This document shows positions 54,339-61,787 of a stretch of 64,000 nucleotides of DNA, piece after piece (positions within the stretch are counted from its first letter, which is position 1; each line of letters starts with the position of its first letter). The notes beneath the pieces are model-generated. The model ran no database searches. It saw only the letters and a program-made list of their open reading frames with translations, and was not told the origin of the DNA. Origin of the DNA: Burkholderia sp. SRS-W-2-2016 (GTDB taxonomy: Bacteria > Pseudomonadota > Gammaproteobacteria > Burkholderiales > Burkholderiaceae); assembly GCF_001931485.1 (NCBI RefSeq), contig NZ_MSDV01000012.1:1-64000 (forward strand), written 5' to 3'. A program made the translations under genes and the position numbers.

Positions 54339-54386
54339 GCTGCAACGCGCGCTTCAGAGCACGTTTCAAAGCACGCTTCAAAGCGC
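54339..54386. repeat. 12-bp tandem repeat carrying repeated in-frame stop codons of the LysE gene
   Basis: On the minus strand four 12-bp units follow one another: GCGCTTTGAAGC, GTGCTTTGAAAC, GTGCTCTGAAGC and GCGCGTTGCAGC. The first contains the gene's stop (54378-54380). The next two hold TGA in the same frame at 54366-54368 and 54354-54356. Confidence 0.9.
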
Positions 54387-55028
54387 GCGGCGGATCTCGA
54401 CGGCGCCGAACGCGGCAAGCGTGAGGCCGACCACCCGGTCGATCGCGACGCGCAGTTTGCTGCCGATCGCATGGCGCGCGAGCGACACCACGGTCACCAG
54501 CACGCACCACCACGCGATCGAGCCGGCGAACACGCCGCCGACGGTGGTCAGCGCGATCGCCGGCGAGAACGCGCCGCGCGGCGCGAGCGTCGTAAACAGC
54601 GCGGCGAACATGATCACGGTCTGCGGGTTGGTCAGCGTCAGCAGCAATGCGCTCGCATACGCGCGCAGCGCGCCGGCGCGGCCGATCCGCGCGAGCTTGC
54701 CGTCGCCGTTGCCGTTCGCGCCGTCGGCGGGTTCGGCGGCCGGCTTCTGCAGCAGCGTGCGCACGCCGAGGTAGAGCAGGAACAGACCCGCGAGCAGATG
54801 CAGCGGCCGGTCGTACGCGAGCATGAACTGCGAAATGCCGACGAGGCCGAGCGCCGCGATCAGCCCGTAGGCGGCGTCGCCGCTGGCGATGCCGAAGCCG
54901 ATCGCGAGCCCGGCGGCGGGGCCGCCGGTCAGCGTGCGGCGAATGCACAACATGCCCATCGGGCCGATCGGCGCGGCGATCGCGAGGCCGACGCCGGCGG
55001 CGGTGAAAAACAGACTGGTGGTCGACAT
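54378..55028 (-). CDS. LysE/RhtB-family amino-acid exporter
   Basis: The 216-residue membrane protein has the LysE motif near the N-terminus (AAGVGLAIAAPIGPMGMLCIRRTLTGGPAAGLAIGFGIASGDAAYG), then LLYLGVRTLLQKP, LLLTLTNPQTVIMFAALF (conserved NP) and a final hydrophobic segment. It probably exports an amino acid or derivative. ATG 55028 (MSTTSLFF) is preferred to an Arg-rich longer frame. The 54062-54338 stretch beyond it shows no gene. Its stop codon lies in a 12-bp tandem repeat. Confidence 0.9.
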   Translation of the reverse strand: MSTTSLFFTAAGVGLAIAAPIGPMGMLCIRRTLTGGPAAGLAIGFGIASGDAAYGLIAALGLVGISQFMLAYDRPLHLLAGLFLLYLGVRTLLQKPAAEPADGANGNGDGKLARIGRAGALRAYASALLLTLTNPQTVIMFAALFTTLAPRGAFSPAIALTTVGGVFAGSIAWWCVLVTVVSLARHAIGSKLRVAIDRVVGLTLAAFGAVEIRRAL

Positions 55029-55295
55029 GAGCAGGGTCTCGGTGCTTGTTCTGGTTAGAAGCGATGGCCTGCGGGATGCGGCGGCCTCGGCGGCTCGCGC
55101 GACGGCGGGGAGCAACGTGCTGGTATCCCGCCGATCGCGCGGCGCGTGAGCGGGGTGGTCGGGTGGCCGTGGCCGGATCGAAGGATCGATCGGCCGCGGG
55201 AGCGCCCGTGCTCGCGCGAGACGCCAGCATAGCCACGCCGAAATTCGCCGGCAAGGGCGCGCGGCGCTTCGGCGAGCCGCCATGAAGAGCGGCGG

Positions 55296-55325
55296 GTCGC
55301 TACGGGGCGCTACGGTTCGCTACGG
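55296..55325. repeat. 10-bp tandem repeat containing the stop codon of the small membrane-protein gene
   Basis: GTCGCTACGG, GGCGCTACGG and TTCGCTACGG are consecutive 10-bp units. Read on the minus strand each unit contains TAG. The actual stop of the 55320-55469 gene is in the third unit. Confidence 0.8.
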
Positions 55326-55469
55326 TTCGCGCCGCGCTTCGTCGGTGCGCTCGAGCCGCTCCGATACGTTTGCGAGCAGCAACGTAAGCAGGACCGCGCT
55401 GATCGTCGCGAACAGGAACGCGCCAATCAACGCAGCCAGTATCAGCATGATCCAAGCAACCCCGTTCAT
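55320..55469 (-). CDS. Small single-span membrane protein
   Basis: The 49-residue peptide starts MNGVAWIMLILAALIGAFLFATISAVLLTLLLANV and ends in a charged tail (SERLERTDEARREP). That gives one or two closely packed hydrophobic segments with a polar cytoplasmic end. No family was recognised. The start ATG 55469 gives a credible membrane protein, while longer versions add unrelated sequence. It is a stand-alone candidate microprotein. Confidence 0.5.
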   Translation of the reverse strand: MNGVAWIMLILAALIGAFLFATISAVLLTLLLANVSERLERTDEARREP

Positions 55470-56377
55470 CTGTTTGGCTCCAGCGCGTTTGTGCGGCATC
55501 GTAACCCGTACTGGCCTGAAGTTTATGTGCGCTTGCACGCCGGAAAGCTGTCGGCGCACGCCGAACTATCGTCACATCGTGCCAGCGGGTGGCACGAAGC
55601 ATTGAACCGTGTGCCCGTGTTATCGACGCGGCTCGCGAGGTTCTGGATTCCGAAGCATCGCATGGCGCCTCGATGTGCGCCGCGAGGCGGCGCTTGCGGC
55701 TAGTCGATTTCAGCAGCGCGGTGGCGGAATCGAACCTGGTTCTTACCCACACATTCCGCCATTGGTCCGTCGCCGGTGGATAAGCAAAACCGCTTGATCC
55801 CCGATGTTTCAACTCTGAAACATTAATCGTCGTTTTTATTTTGCGCGGTTTTCAATAGCGGCTAATTAAATAATCTATTCACCTGCCAATGTGTTTATAT
55901 TGGATGAGGAATTGCCCTGATCCGTGGGCCGTGCCGGTATCGTCAGGAGAACCGCACGGGCCGCGACCGGACGCCGAGCGAAAAGCCGGCCAGAGAGACT
56001 ATCTCTCGTGATGCGCTCACGTCGGAAAGGATTCACTTAAAATAGGCCTATTCAAGGTTCGATCGAATTACGCTGCGCACTTTTCGAGTCGGTGCGCAGT
56101 GTGCGCTGGCGTACGCAATCAATTTTTAAATTGCCTTAACATTCGCGAATGCATATTCAGTCATATGCGGAATTTCGCATTAATTCATTGATATGGCGAT
56201 CGCTTCGCCAAGGTGCGGAATTGCACTGAACGGCCACCCAATAAAGCGTCAACATGTCCGCACTTTCGGACATGGCGGCTAAATGCTGGAAGCCGTCGCT
56301 ATGATCCAGTGCACCGAGTCGGTACGCCCTGAGGCCGGAGAAGATGAAGTCGATCGTGTTCCGTTGAGAGGATGGCT
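55470..56377 (+). promoter_or_regulatory. Long non-coding AT-rich region before EPS locus B
   Basis: About 900 bp without a credible gene. From ~55840 to 56250 it is distinctly AT-rich (for example TAATTAAATAATCTATTC at 55863). It includes an inverted repeat ATGCG/CGCAT (56165-56180) and a palindrome at 56254-56273. It probably holds the locus B regulator promoter with a long leader or upstream binding sites. Confidence 0.5.
56254..56273. promoter_or_regulatory. Palindrome upstream of the EPS locus B regulator
   Basis: ATGTCCG (56254-56260) and CGGACAT (56267-56273) are a perfect 7-bp inverted repeat with a 6-bp spacer. The repeat is centred about 114 bp before the regulator start. The form suits a dimeric regulator such as the AraC-type protein itself (autoregulation); this is inference. 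Confidence 0.45.
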
Positions 56378-57454
56378 ATGACCTGCGCGAGTCTCGAGTC
56401 CGCAATGCTGCGCTGGGTGCATGCGCCGAACAAAGGCGTGCGCCGCATTGCAATTGTGCTGTTCAACGACTGCTCGCTGCAGAGCGCGGGCGTGATCGCC
56501 GAAGTGTTTCAGGCCGCGAACGAACTCGCCACCTCGGGCTCGGGCGCGTGGCTTTACGACGTGTCGTTTCTGTCGGTCGATGGCGGCATGGTCGGTTCGT
56601 CGTCCGGTTTGCGGGTGTGGACCGATGGGCTCGACGCGCGTCATTACGGCGGCTTCGACGCGTTGTATGTCGCCGGCGGCAAGGGCGCGGCGCTGGCGGC
56701 GCGCGACGAGCGGCTGATCGGCTGGCTGCGGCGGGTTCGCCGCAATACCGCGATGATCCGGCCGATCGCCGAAGGACGCACGGTGCTCGACGCGGCTTAC
56801 CTGTCCGACGGCAGGGATGACGCGGAACTGGAGCAACCTGCGCACGGCGCGAGCGCGGCGAATCATGCAGTGACTCATGCAGCGAATCACGCAGCGAATC
56901 ACGCAGGCAACGGTGTAACAAGCGGTGTAGCAAACGGCGCGCGCGCTCCCGAGCACGGCTTCACGGAACTCGGCGACCGTCTCGAATCGATGCGCAGCGC
57001 GCTCGCGATGATCAAGCGCGATCTCGGCAACGCGACCGCGCGAATGGCGGCCGAGCGGCTGCTGGCGGACTCGTGCACGAACCTCGCGCCGCTGCTCGGC
57101 GAGGACGGCGCGATGAGTCCCGGAGACAAGGTGCGCGCGGCCGCGCGCTGGCTGCAGGAAAACTGCCAGCAGTCGATTTCGATTGCCGACGCCGCGCAGT
57201 TCGCGGCGATGAGCGAGCGCAACTTCCTGCGCCGCTTCAAGATGGAAATGGGCATTACGCCGTCGAGTTTTCTGCTGCACGAACGCCTCGCGGTCACCTG
57301 CAGCCTGTTGACCGAATCCGAATTGCCGGTCGACAAGATTGCGCGCCGCACCGGCATGGGCAACGGCGACCGGCTCGCGAAAGTGTTCCGCAAGCGGATG
57401 AGGATTTCGCCGACCGAGTTCAGGATTCAAAGCCGCCGGATGGGCGGCGAGTAA
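56378..57454 (+). CDS. GlxA-type AraC-family regulator of EPS locus B
   Basis: The 358-residue regulator has an N-terminal DJ-1/PfpI-like domain (RIAIVLFNDCSLQSAGVIAEVFQAANELA; FDALYVAGGKGAALAARDERLIGWLRRV). The C-terminal AraC DNA-binding domain (ARWLQENCQQSISIADAAQFAAMSERNFLRRFKMEMGITPSSFLLHERL; VDKIARRTGMGNGDRLAKVFRKRMRISPTEFR) is complete. Between them lies an Ala/Asn/His-rich insert made by a 12-bp tandem repeat (residues ~161-188). ATG 56378 is chosen as GAGAGG lies 6 bp ahead; ATG 56372 is also in frame. Adjacent EPS genes suggest it controls them. Confidence 0.9.
   Translation: MTCASLESAMLRWVHAPNKGVRRIAIVLFNDCSLQSAGVIAEVFQAANELATSGSGAWLYDVSFLSVDGGMVGSSSGLRVWTDGLDARHYGGFDALYVAGGKGAALAARDERLIGWLRRVRRNTAMIRPIAEGRTVLDAAYLSDGRDDAELEQPAHGASAANHAVTHAANHAANHAGNGVTSGVANGARAPEHGFTELGDRLESMRSALAMIKRDLGNATARMAAERLLADSCTNLAPLLGEDGAMSPGDKVRAAARWLQENCQQSISIADAAQFAAMSERNFLRRFKMEMGITPSSFLLHERLAVTCSLLTESELPVDKIARRTGMGNGDRLAKVFRKRMRISPTEFRIQSRRMGGE
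56858..56941. repeat. In-frame 12-bp tandem repeat within the GlxA/AraC regulator
   Basis: Seven 12-bp units run in tandem: GCGAATCATGCA, GTGACTCATGCA, GCGAATCACGCA (twice), GGCAACGGTGTA, ACAAGCGGTGTA and GCAAACGGCGCG. They encode ANHA, VTHA, ANHA, ANHA, GNGV, TSGV and ANGA in the linker between the two domains. Confidence 0.92.
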
Positions 57455-57507
57455 CAGAGCCGGGATCGTCGTTCCCCGTACGTTGCAGCACCATGAGGAA
57501 TCCGAAT

Positions 57508-59118
57508 ATGTTGACGCAGAGCATCGCCAGCGCCAGATCTGTCGAGCCGAACGGCACCAGCGCCGGCGCGGCCGGCGCGCGCTGCGCGCATATCGTTCCG
57601 GTGATTCTGGCGGGCGGCTCGGGCACGCGGTTGTGGCCGGTGTCGCGCGAAAATTTTCCGAAGCAGCTGATCGACGTGGTCGGTTCGGACTCGCTGTTGC
57701 AGGCGACCGCGCGACGTCTCGACGGTTTTCCGGCGGGCTGGAGCATCGACGCGTCGCCGATCGTCGTGTGCGGCGAGGAGCACCGCTTCGTGATCGCCGA
57801 GCAGCTGCACGATAACGGCATCGACGCGCGGCTGATCGTCGAGCCCGCGCGCCGCGACACGGCGCCCGCGCTGACGCTGGCCGCCGCGCTCGCGAGCGCG
57901 GCCGATCCCGACTCGATCCTGATCGTGATGCCGGCCGATCACGCGATCGCCGACGTGCCCGCATTGCAGCGCGCGCTCGATTGCGCGGCGCGCCACGCGG
58001 CGGCCGGCGCGATCGCCACGCTCGGGGTGCCGCCGACGCGGCCCGACACCGGCTTCGGCTATATCCGCATCGGCGCGGCGCTGGCCGCGGGCGGTCATGC
58101 GATCGACGGTTTCGTCGAGAAGCCGGCCGAGGAAATCGCCGCGCAGTATCTGGCGGCGGGAACGTACTGGTGGAACAGCGGCATCTTCATCGTGCGGGCG
58201 AGCGTGTGGCTCGATGCGCTCGCGCGGCTGCGGCCCGACATGCATGCGCCGTGCGCGAGCGCGTTCGCAAACGGCCGCCAGGACGGCGCGGTGTTTCGCC
58301 CCGCGCACGACGCGTTCCTCGACGTGCCGGCCGATTCGATCGACTACGCGGTGATGGAGCGTTTGACGGAGCCGGCGGAGGGCGCAGCGCAAAGCAGCGG
58401 CAGCGCGAACGAGGCCGGTAACGCCAATGCGGACGCTAATGCAAGCAACCACGCGAGCGCCAACCCCGCGATGCCCGCCGGCGTCGTGATCCCGCTCGAA
58501 GCCGGGTGGTCCGATCTCGGCTCGTGGGACGCGGTGTGGGACGCGATGGAAAAAGACCCGAACGGCAATGCCGGGCGCGGCCGGGTCGCGTTCGAAGGCG
58601 CGGTGTCGTGCTACGCGCATTCGGAAGGGCGGCTCGTTGCGTGTGTCGGCACCGCCAACGTGGTGGTGGTCGAAACCGCCGACGCGGTGCTGGTAGTCGA
58701 CCGCTCGCACGTGCAGGACGTCAAGGGGCTGGTGTCGCGCATCAAGGCGCAGAACGCGCCCGAGGCCGACGCGCATCGCAAGGTGCGGCGCCCGTGGGGC
58801 TTCTACGATTCGATCGATCGCGGCGAGCGCTTTCAGGTCAAGCGGATTGTCGTCACGCCCGGCGCGCAGCTGTCGCTGCAACTGCATCATCACCGTGCGG
58901 AACACTGGGTCGTGGTGCGCGGCACCGCGCTCGTCACGCGCGGCGACGAGCAGTTCCTGCTCAGCGAAAACGAATCGACGTATATCCCGCTCGGCACCCG
59001 TCACCGGCTCGAAAACCCGGGCAAGGTGCCGCTCGAAATCATCGAAATCCAGTCCGGCGCCTATCTCGGCGAAGACGACATCGTGAGGTTCAACGACAAC
59101 TACGGCCGCTGCCCGTAA
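57508..59118 (+). CDS. manC: Mannose-1-phosphate guanylyltransferase / mannose-6-phosphate isomerase
   Basis: This bifunctional enzyme makes GDP-mannose. After a ~28-residue extension it has VILAGGSGTRLWPVSRENFPKQL (pyrophosphorylase signature), FVEKPAEEIAAQYLAAGTYWWNSGIFI and VIPLEAGWSDLGSWDAVWDAM. The C-terminal cupin isomerase domain has RPWGFYDSIDRGERFQVKRIVV and LHHHRAEHWVVVRGTALV. An unusual Ala/Asn/Ser-rich insert of ~36 residues (about 290-326) lies before VIPLEAGWSD. ATG 57508 is chosen because AGGAA lies 8 bp upstream. It supplies precursor for locus B, and perhaps locus A. Confidence 0.95.
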   Translation: MLTQSIASARSVEPNGTSAGAAGARCAHIVPVILAGGSGTRLWPVSRENFPKQLIDVVGSDSLLQATARRLDGFPAGWSIDASPIVVCGEEHRFVIAEQLHDNGIDARLIVEPARRDTAPALTLAAALASAADPDSILIVMPADHAIADVPALQRALDCAARHAAAGAIATLGVPPTRPDTGFGYIRIGAALAAGGHAIDGFVEKPAEEIAAQYLAAGTYWWNSGIFIVRASVWLDALARLRPDMHAPCASAFANGRQDGAVFRPAHDAFLDVPADSIDYAVMERLTEPAEGAAQSSGSANEAGNANADANASNHASANPAMPAGVVIPLEAGWSDLGSWDAVWDAMEKDPNGNAGRGRVAFEGAVSCYAHSEGRLVACVGTANVVVVETADAVLVVDRSHVQDVKGLVSRIKAQNAPEADAHRKVRRPWGFYDSIDRGERFQVKRIVVTPGAQLSLQLHHHRAEHWVVVRGTALVTRGDEQFLLSENESTYIPLGTRHRLENPGKVPLEIIEIQSGAYLGEDDIVRFNDNYGRCP

Positions 59119-59170
59119 GCAGCATGCGCGCGCCCAGTGGCGCACAGAACAGGCAACCGAGGAAAGCAAC

Positions 59171-60556
59171 ATGCGCAAGTTTCAGGATCTGCTCGCGCGA
59201 ATTTTCGATGTCGCGTTGGTATTGGCGGGAGCGACCGTGGCGTCGCAGATCCGCTTCGACTACCTCGGCCAGTCGGGCTTCTACTGGGCGCTGGTGATGT
59301 TTTCGGCCGCCTTCGCGCTGGCGATCTTTCCGGCCTTTGGCGTCTACGAATCGTGGCGCGGCCGCTCCAAGCTCGGGCTGGCCGGCCAGGTGTCGCTCGC
59401 GTGGCTGATCGTGCAGGCCTGCGCGCTGGTGCTGATGTACTCGCTGCACCGGATCGATATCGTGTCGCGGCTGTGGTTCTCGTACTGGACCGCGACCACC
59501 GGCGGTCTGCTGATCGCGTACCGGCTGATCACCCATGCGGTGCTGGCGCGTGCGCGCGGCGCCGGGATGAATCTGCATCAGGTCGCGATCGTCGGCAGCG
59601 GTTCGCAGTGCGATGTGATTTTGCGCAGGATCGAGTCGGCGCCGACCGCGGGCTTTCGCGCGACCGCCGTGTTCAATACGCGGCCGGACGATTCCGCGGT
59701 GACGAGTTCGCGCGTGCCGGTGTTCGACAGCGTCGATGCGCTGGCCGATTACATCCGCACCAACGACGTACACGAGTTATGGCTGATGTTGTCGCTCTCG
59801 GAAGAACCGCTGATTTGCGAGCTGATCGGCGAATTCCGCGACGACCTGGTGAATATCCGCTTCATGCCGGACGTGCGCAGTCATGCGTTGTTCGAGGGCA
59901 GCGGCGTCGTCGATCTGCTCGGCGTGCCGGCGATCAACCTGGTCGCGTCGCCGCTGTCGGCCAACGCGATGCTGAAGAAGGAAATTTTCGACCGCCTGTT
60001 CGCGGCCACCGCACTCGTCGCTTTGGCGCCGCTGCTGCTCGGCATCGCACTCGCGGTGAAGCTGTCCTCGCGCGGACCGGTGCTGTTCAAACAGAAGCGC
60101 AAGGGCGCGGACGGGCGCGTGTTCACGATCTACAAGTTTCGCTCGATGCGGCTGCATACCGAAGCGAAGGGCACGTTGAGTCAGGCGACCCGCAACGACA
60201 AACGGGTCACGCGAGTGGGCGCGTTTTTGCGCCGCACGAGCCTCGACGAGCTGCCGCAGTTTTTCAACGTGTTGCGTGGGGATATGTCGGTGGTCGGACC
60301 GCGTCCCCATGCGCTCGAGCACGACGACCTCTATCAGAAAGTGGTCGCGGGCTATATCAATCGCTACCGGATCAAGCCGGGGATCACGGGCTGGGCCCAG
60401 ATCAACGGCTTCCGGGGTGAAACCGACCGCATCGAGAAGATGGAACGCCGCGTGGAGCATGACCTGTACTACCTGGGTCACTGGTCGTTCGCTCTCGATA
60501 TGCGGATTATCGGCGCGACGATTGTCGCCGGACTGGTGCATCGAAACGCTTACTAA
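59171..60556 (+). CDS. Undecaprenyl-phosphate sugar phosphotransferase (WcaJ-like priming enzyme)
   Basis: The 461-residue polyprenyl glycosylphosphotransferase starts EPS synthesis by moving a hexose-1-phosphate (probably glucose) to undecaprenyl phosphate. Four or five N-terminal TM segments precede a CoA-binding-like domain ([20 protein letters not shown]). The catalytic sugar-transferase domain follows a last [92 protein letters not shown] precedes the ATG. It is the only priming transferase in the window. Confidence 0.95.
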   Translation: MRKFQDLLARIFDVALVLAGATVASQIRFDYLGQSGFYWALVMFSAAFALAIFPAFGVYESWRGRSKLGLAGQVSLAWLIVQACALVLMYSLHRIDIVSRLWFSYWTATTGGLLIAYRLITHAVLARARGAGMNLHQVAIVGSGSQCDVILRRIESAPTAGFRATAVFNTRPDDSAVTSSRVPVFDSVDALADYIRTNDVHELWLMLSLSEEPLICELIGEFRDDLVNIRFMPDVRSHALFEGSGVVDLLGVPAINLVASPLSANAMLKKEIFDRLFAATALVALAPLLLGIALAVKLSSRGPVLFKQKRKGADGRVFTIYKFRSMRLHTEAKGTLSQATRNDKRVTRVGAFLRRTSLDELPQFFNVLRGDMSVVGPRPHALEHDDLYQKVVAGYINRYRIKPGITGWAQINGFRGETDRIEKMERRVEHDLYYLGHWSFALDMRIIGATIVAGLVHRNAY

Positions 60557-60598
60557 GACGTGGATAACAAACGCCTCGGGGCGCTAGGAGGAAATATT

Positions 60599-61738
60599 AT
60601 GAGCTCGCTCGGTTTTCGCACGGTAGGTTTTGCGGTTTTCGCTAGTGCAGCGCTGCTCTCGGGGTGTGGGGTCGTACCGGGACAACGGATGATTACGCCT
60701 GCGTCGGTTCAGGACACCGGCGGCGAATTCAGTACTGAAGCTGCGCAGCAGAAGCAGATTCCGATTACCGATATCAACCTGACGCTGCTCAAGCAGATGC
60801 GCGCCGACCAGCAGGCGATGACGGTGTCGCCGGATGTCGCGTCGCTGTTCGGCAAGCCGGCCGTCTACAAGGTCGGTCCCGGCGACGTGCTGCAGATCGT
60901 GGTCTGGGATCACCCGGAACTCGCGGCCGCGCTCGGCCAGCCGACCACCAGCTCGCGTACCGGCGACGCGATGCCGGGCTTCCTGATCGACGAAAACGGC
61001 GACGTGCAGTTTCCGTATGCGGGCAATCTGCACGTCGCGGGCAAGGACGTTTCGACGATCCAGCGCGAGTTGCATCAGCGTCTGAGCAAGGTCTACCAGA
61101 AGCCGGAAGTGACGGTGCGGGTCGCCTCGTTCCGTAACGCGCAGGTGATGGTGGACGGCGAAGTGCGCACGCCGGGCAGCCAGTCGGTCACCGACGTGCC
61201 GATGTCGCTGACCAATGCGATCGGCCTGAGCGGCGGCTTCACGACGACCGCCGACCGCAGCCGGCTCGACCTGATCCGCGACGGCAAGACCTATCAGCTG
61301 AACCTCGACGACATGATCAAGCACGGCCGCAACCCGTCGGATATCTATCTGCGGGCCGGCGATCTGCTGCGGATCAATGCGCGCGAGGACAGCGGCGTCT
61401 ACGTGATGGGCGAGGTCAACAAGCCGGCCACGGTGCTGCCGCTGCGCAACGGTTCGCTGACGCTGTCGCAGGCGATTTCCGACGGCGGCAGCTTCGATTC
61501 GAACACGGCCGCCGCGCAGCAGCTGTTCGTGATCCGCAATTCGACCAGCGACTCGCCGCAGATCTATCACCTCGACGCGAGCTCGCCGGTCGCGATGCTG
61601 CTCGCCAACCAGTTCGAACTGCAGCCGAAGGACATCGTGTATGTCGGCCAGGGCGGTCTGGTCCGCTTCAACCGCGTGCTGAACCTGCTGTTGCCGGCGA
61701 TCAACGCGGCTGTCACGGGGGTGGTTGTCGCGAAGTGA
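60599..61738 (+). CDS. wza: Polysaccharide export outer-membrane lipoprotein Wza
   Basis: The 379-residue protein has a lipoprotein signal (AALLSGC, lipidated Cys23), the PES domain (AVYKVGPGDVLQIVVWDHPEL) and two SLBB-type domains (QVMVDGEVRTPGSQSVTDVPMSLTNAIGLSGGF; GVYVMGEVNKPATVLPLRNGSLTLSQAISDGGSF). It ends with a C-terminal amphipathic helix region VLNLLLPAINAAVTGVVVAK that would form the outer-membrane barrel. AGGAGG at 60586-60591 marks ATG 60599. It forms the translocon with the following Wzc and is the only Wza in the window. Confidence 0.96.
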   Translation: MSSLGFRTVGFAVFASAALLSGCGVVPGQRMITPASVQDTGGEFSTEAAQQKQIPITDINLTLLKQMRADQQAMTVSPDVASLFGKPAVYKVGPGDVLQIVVWDHPELAAALGQPTTSSRTGDAMPGFLIDENGDVQFPYAGNLHVAGKDVSTIQRELHQRLSKVYQKPEVTVRVASFRNAQVMVDGEVRTPGSQSVTDVPMSLTNAIGLSGGFTTTADRSRLDLIRDGKTYQLNLDDMIKHGRNPSDIYLRAGDLLRINAREDSGVYVMGEVNKPATVLPLRNGSLTLSQAISDGGSFDSNTAAAQQLFVIRNSTSDSPQIYHLDASSPVAMLLANQFELQPKDIVYVGQGGLVRFNRVLNLLLPAINAAVTGVVVAK

Positions 61739-61787
61739 CGCAAGCGTCACGGGTAACCTGAACTGCCGGGCCTTGTCGGGGAACAAC

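Noticed and set aside
55725..55760. A GGAATCGAACC string resembling the complement of a tRNA T-arm
   Set aside because: The flanking bases do not form a T-stem, and no anticodon or acceptor arms could be folded on either strand.
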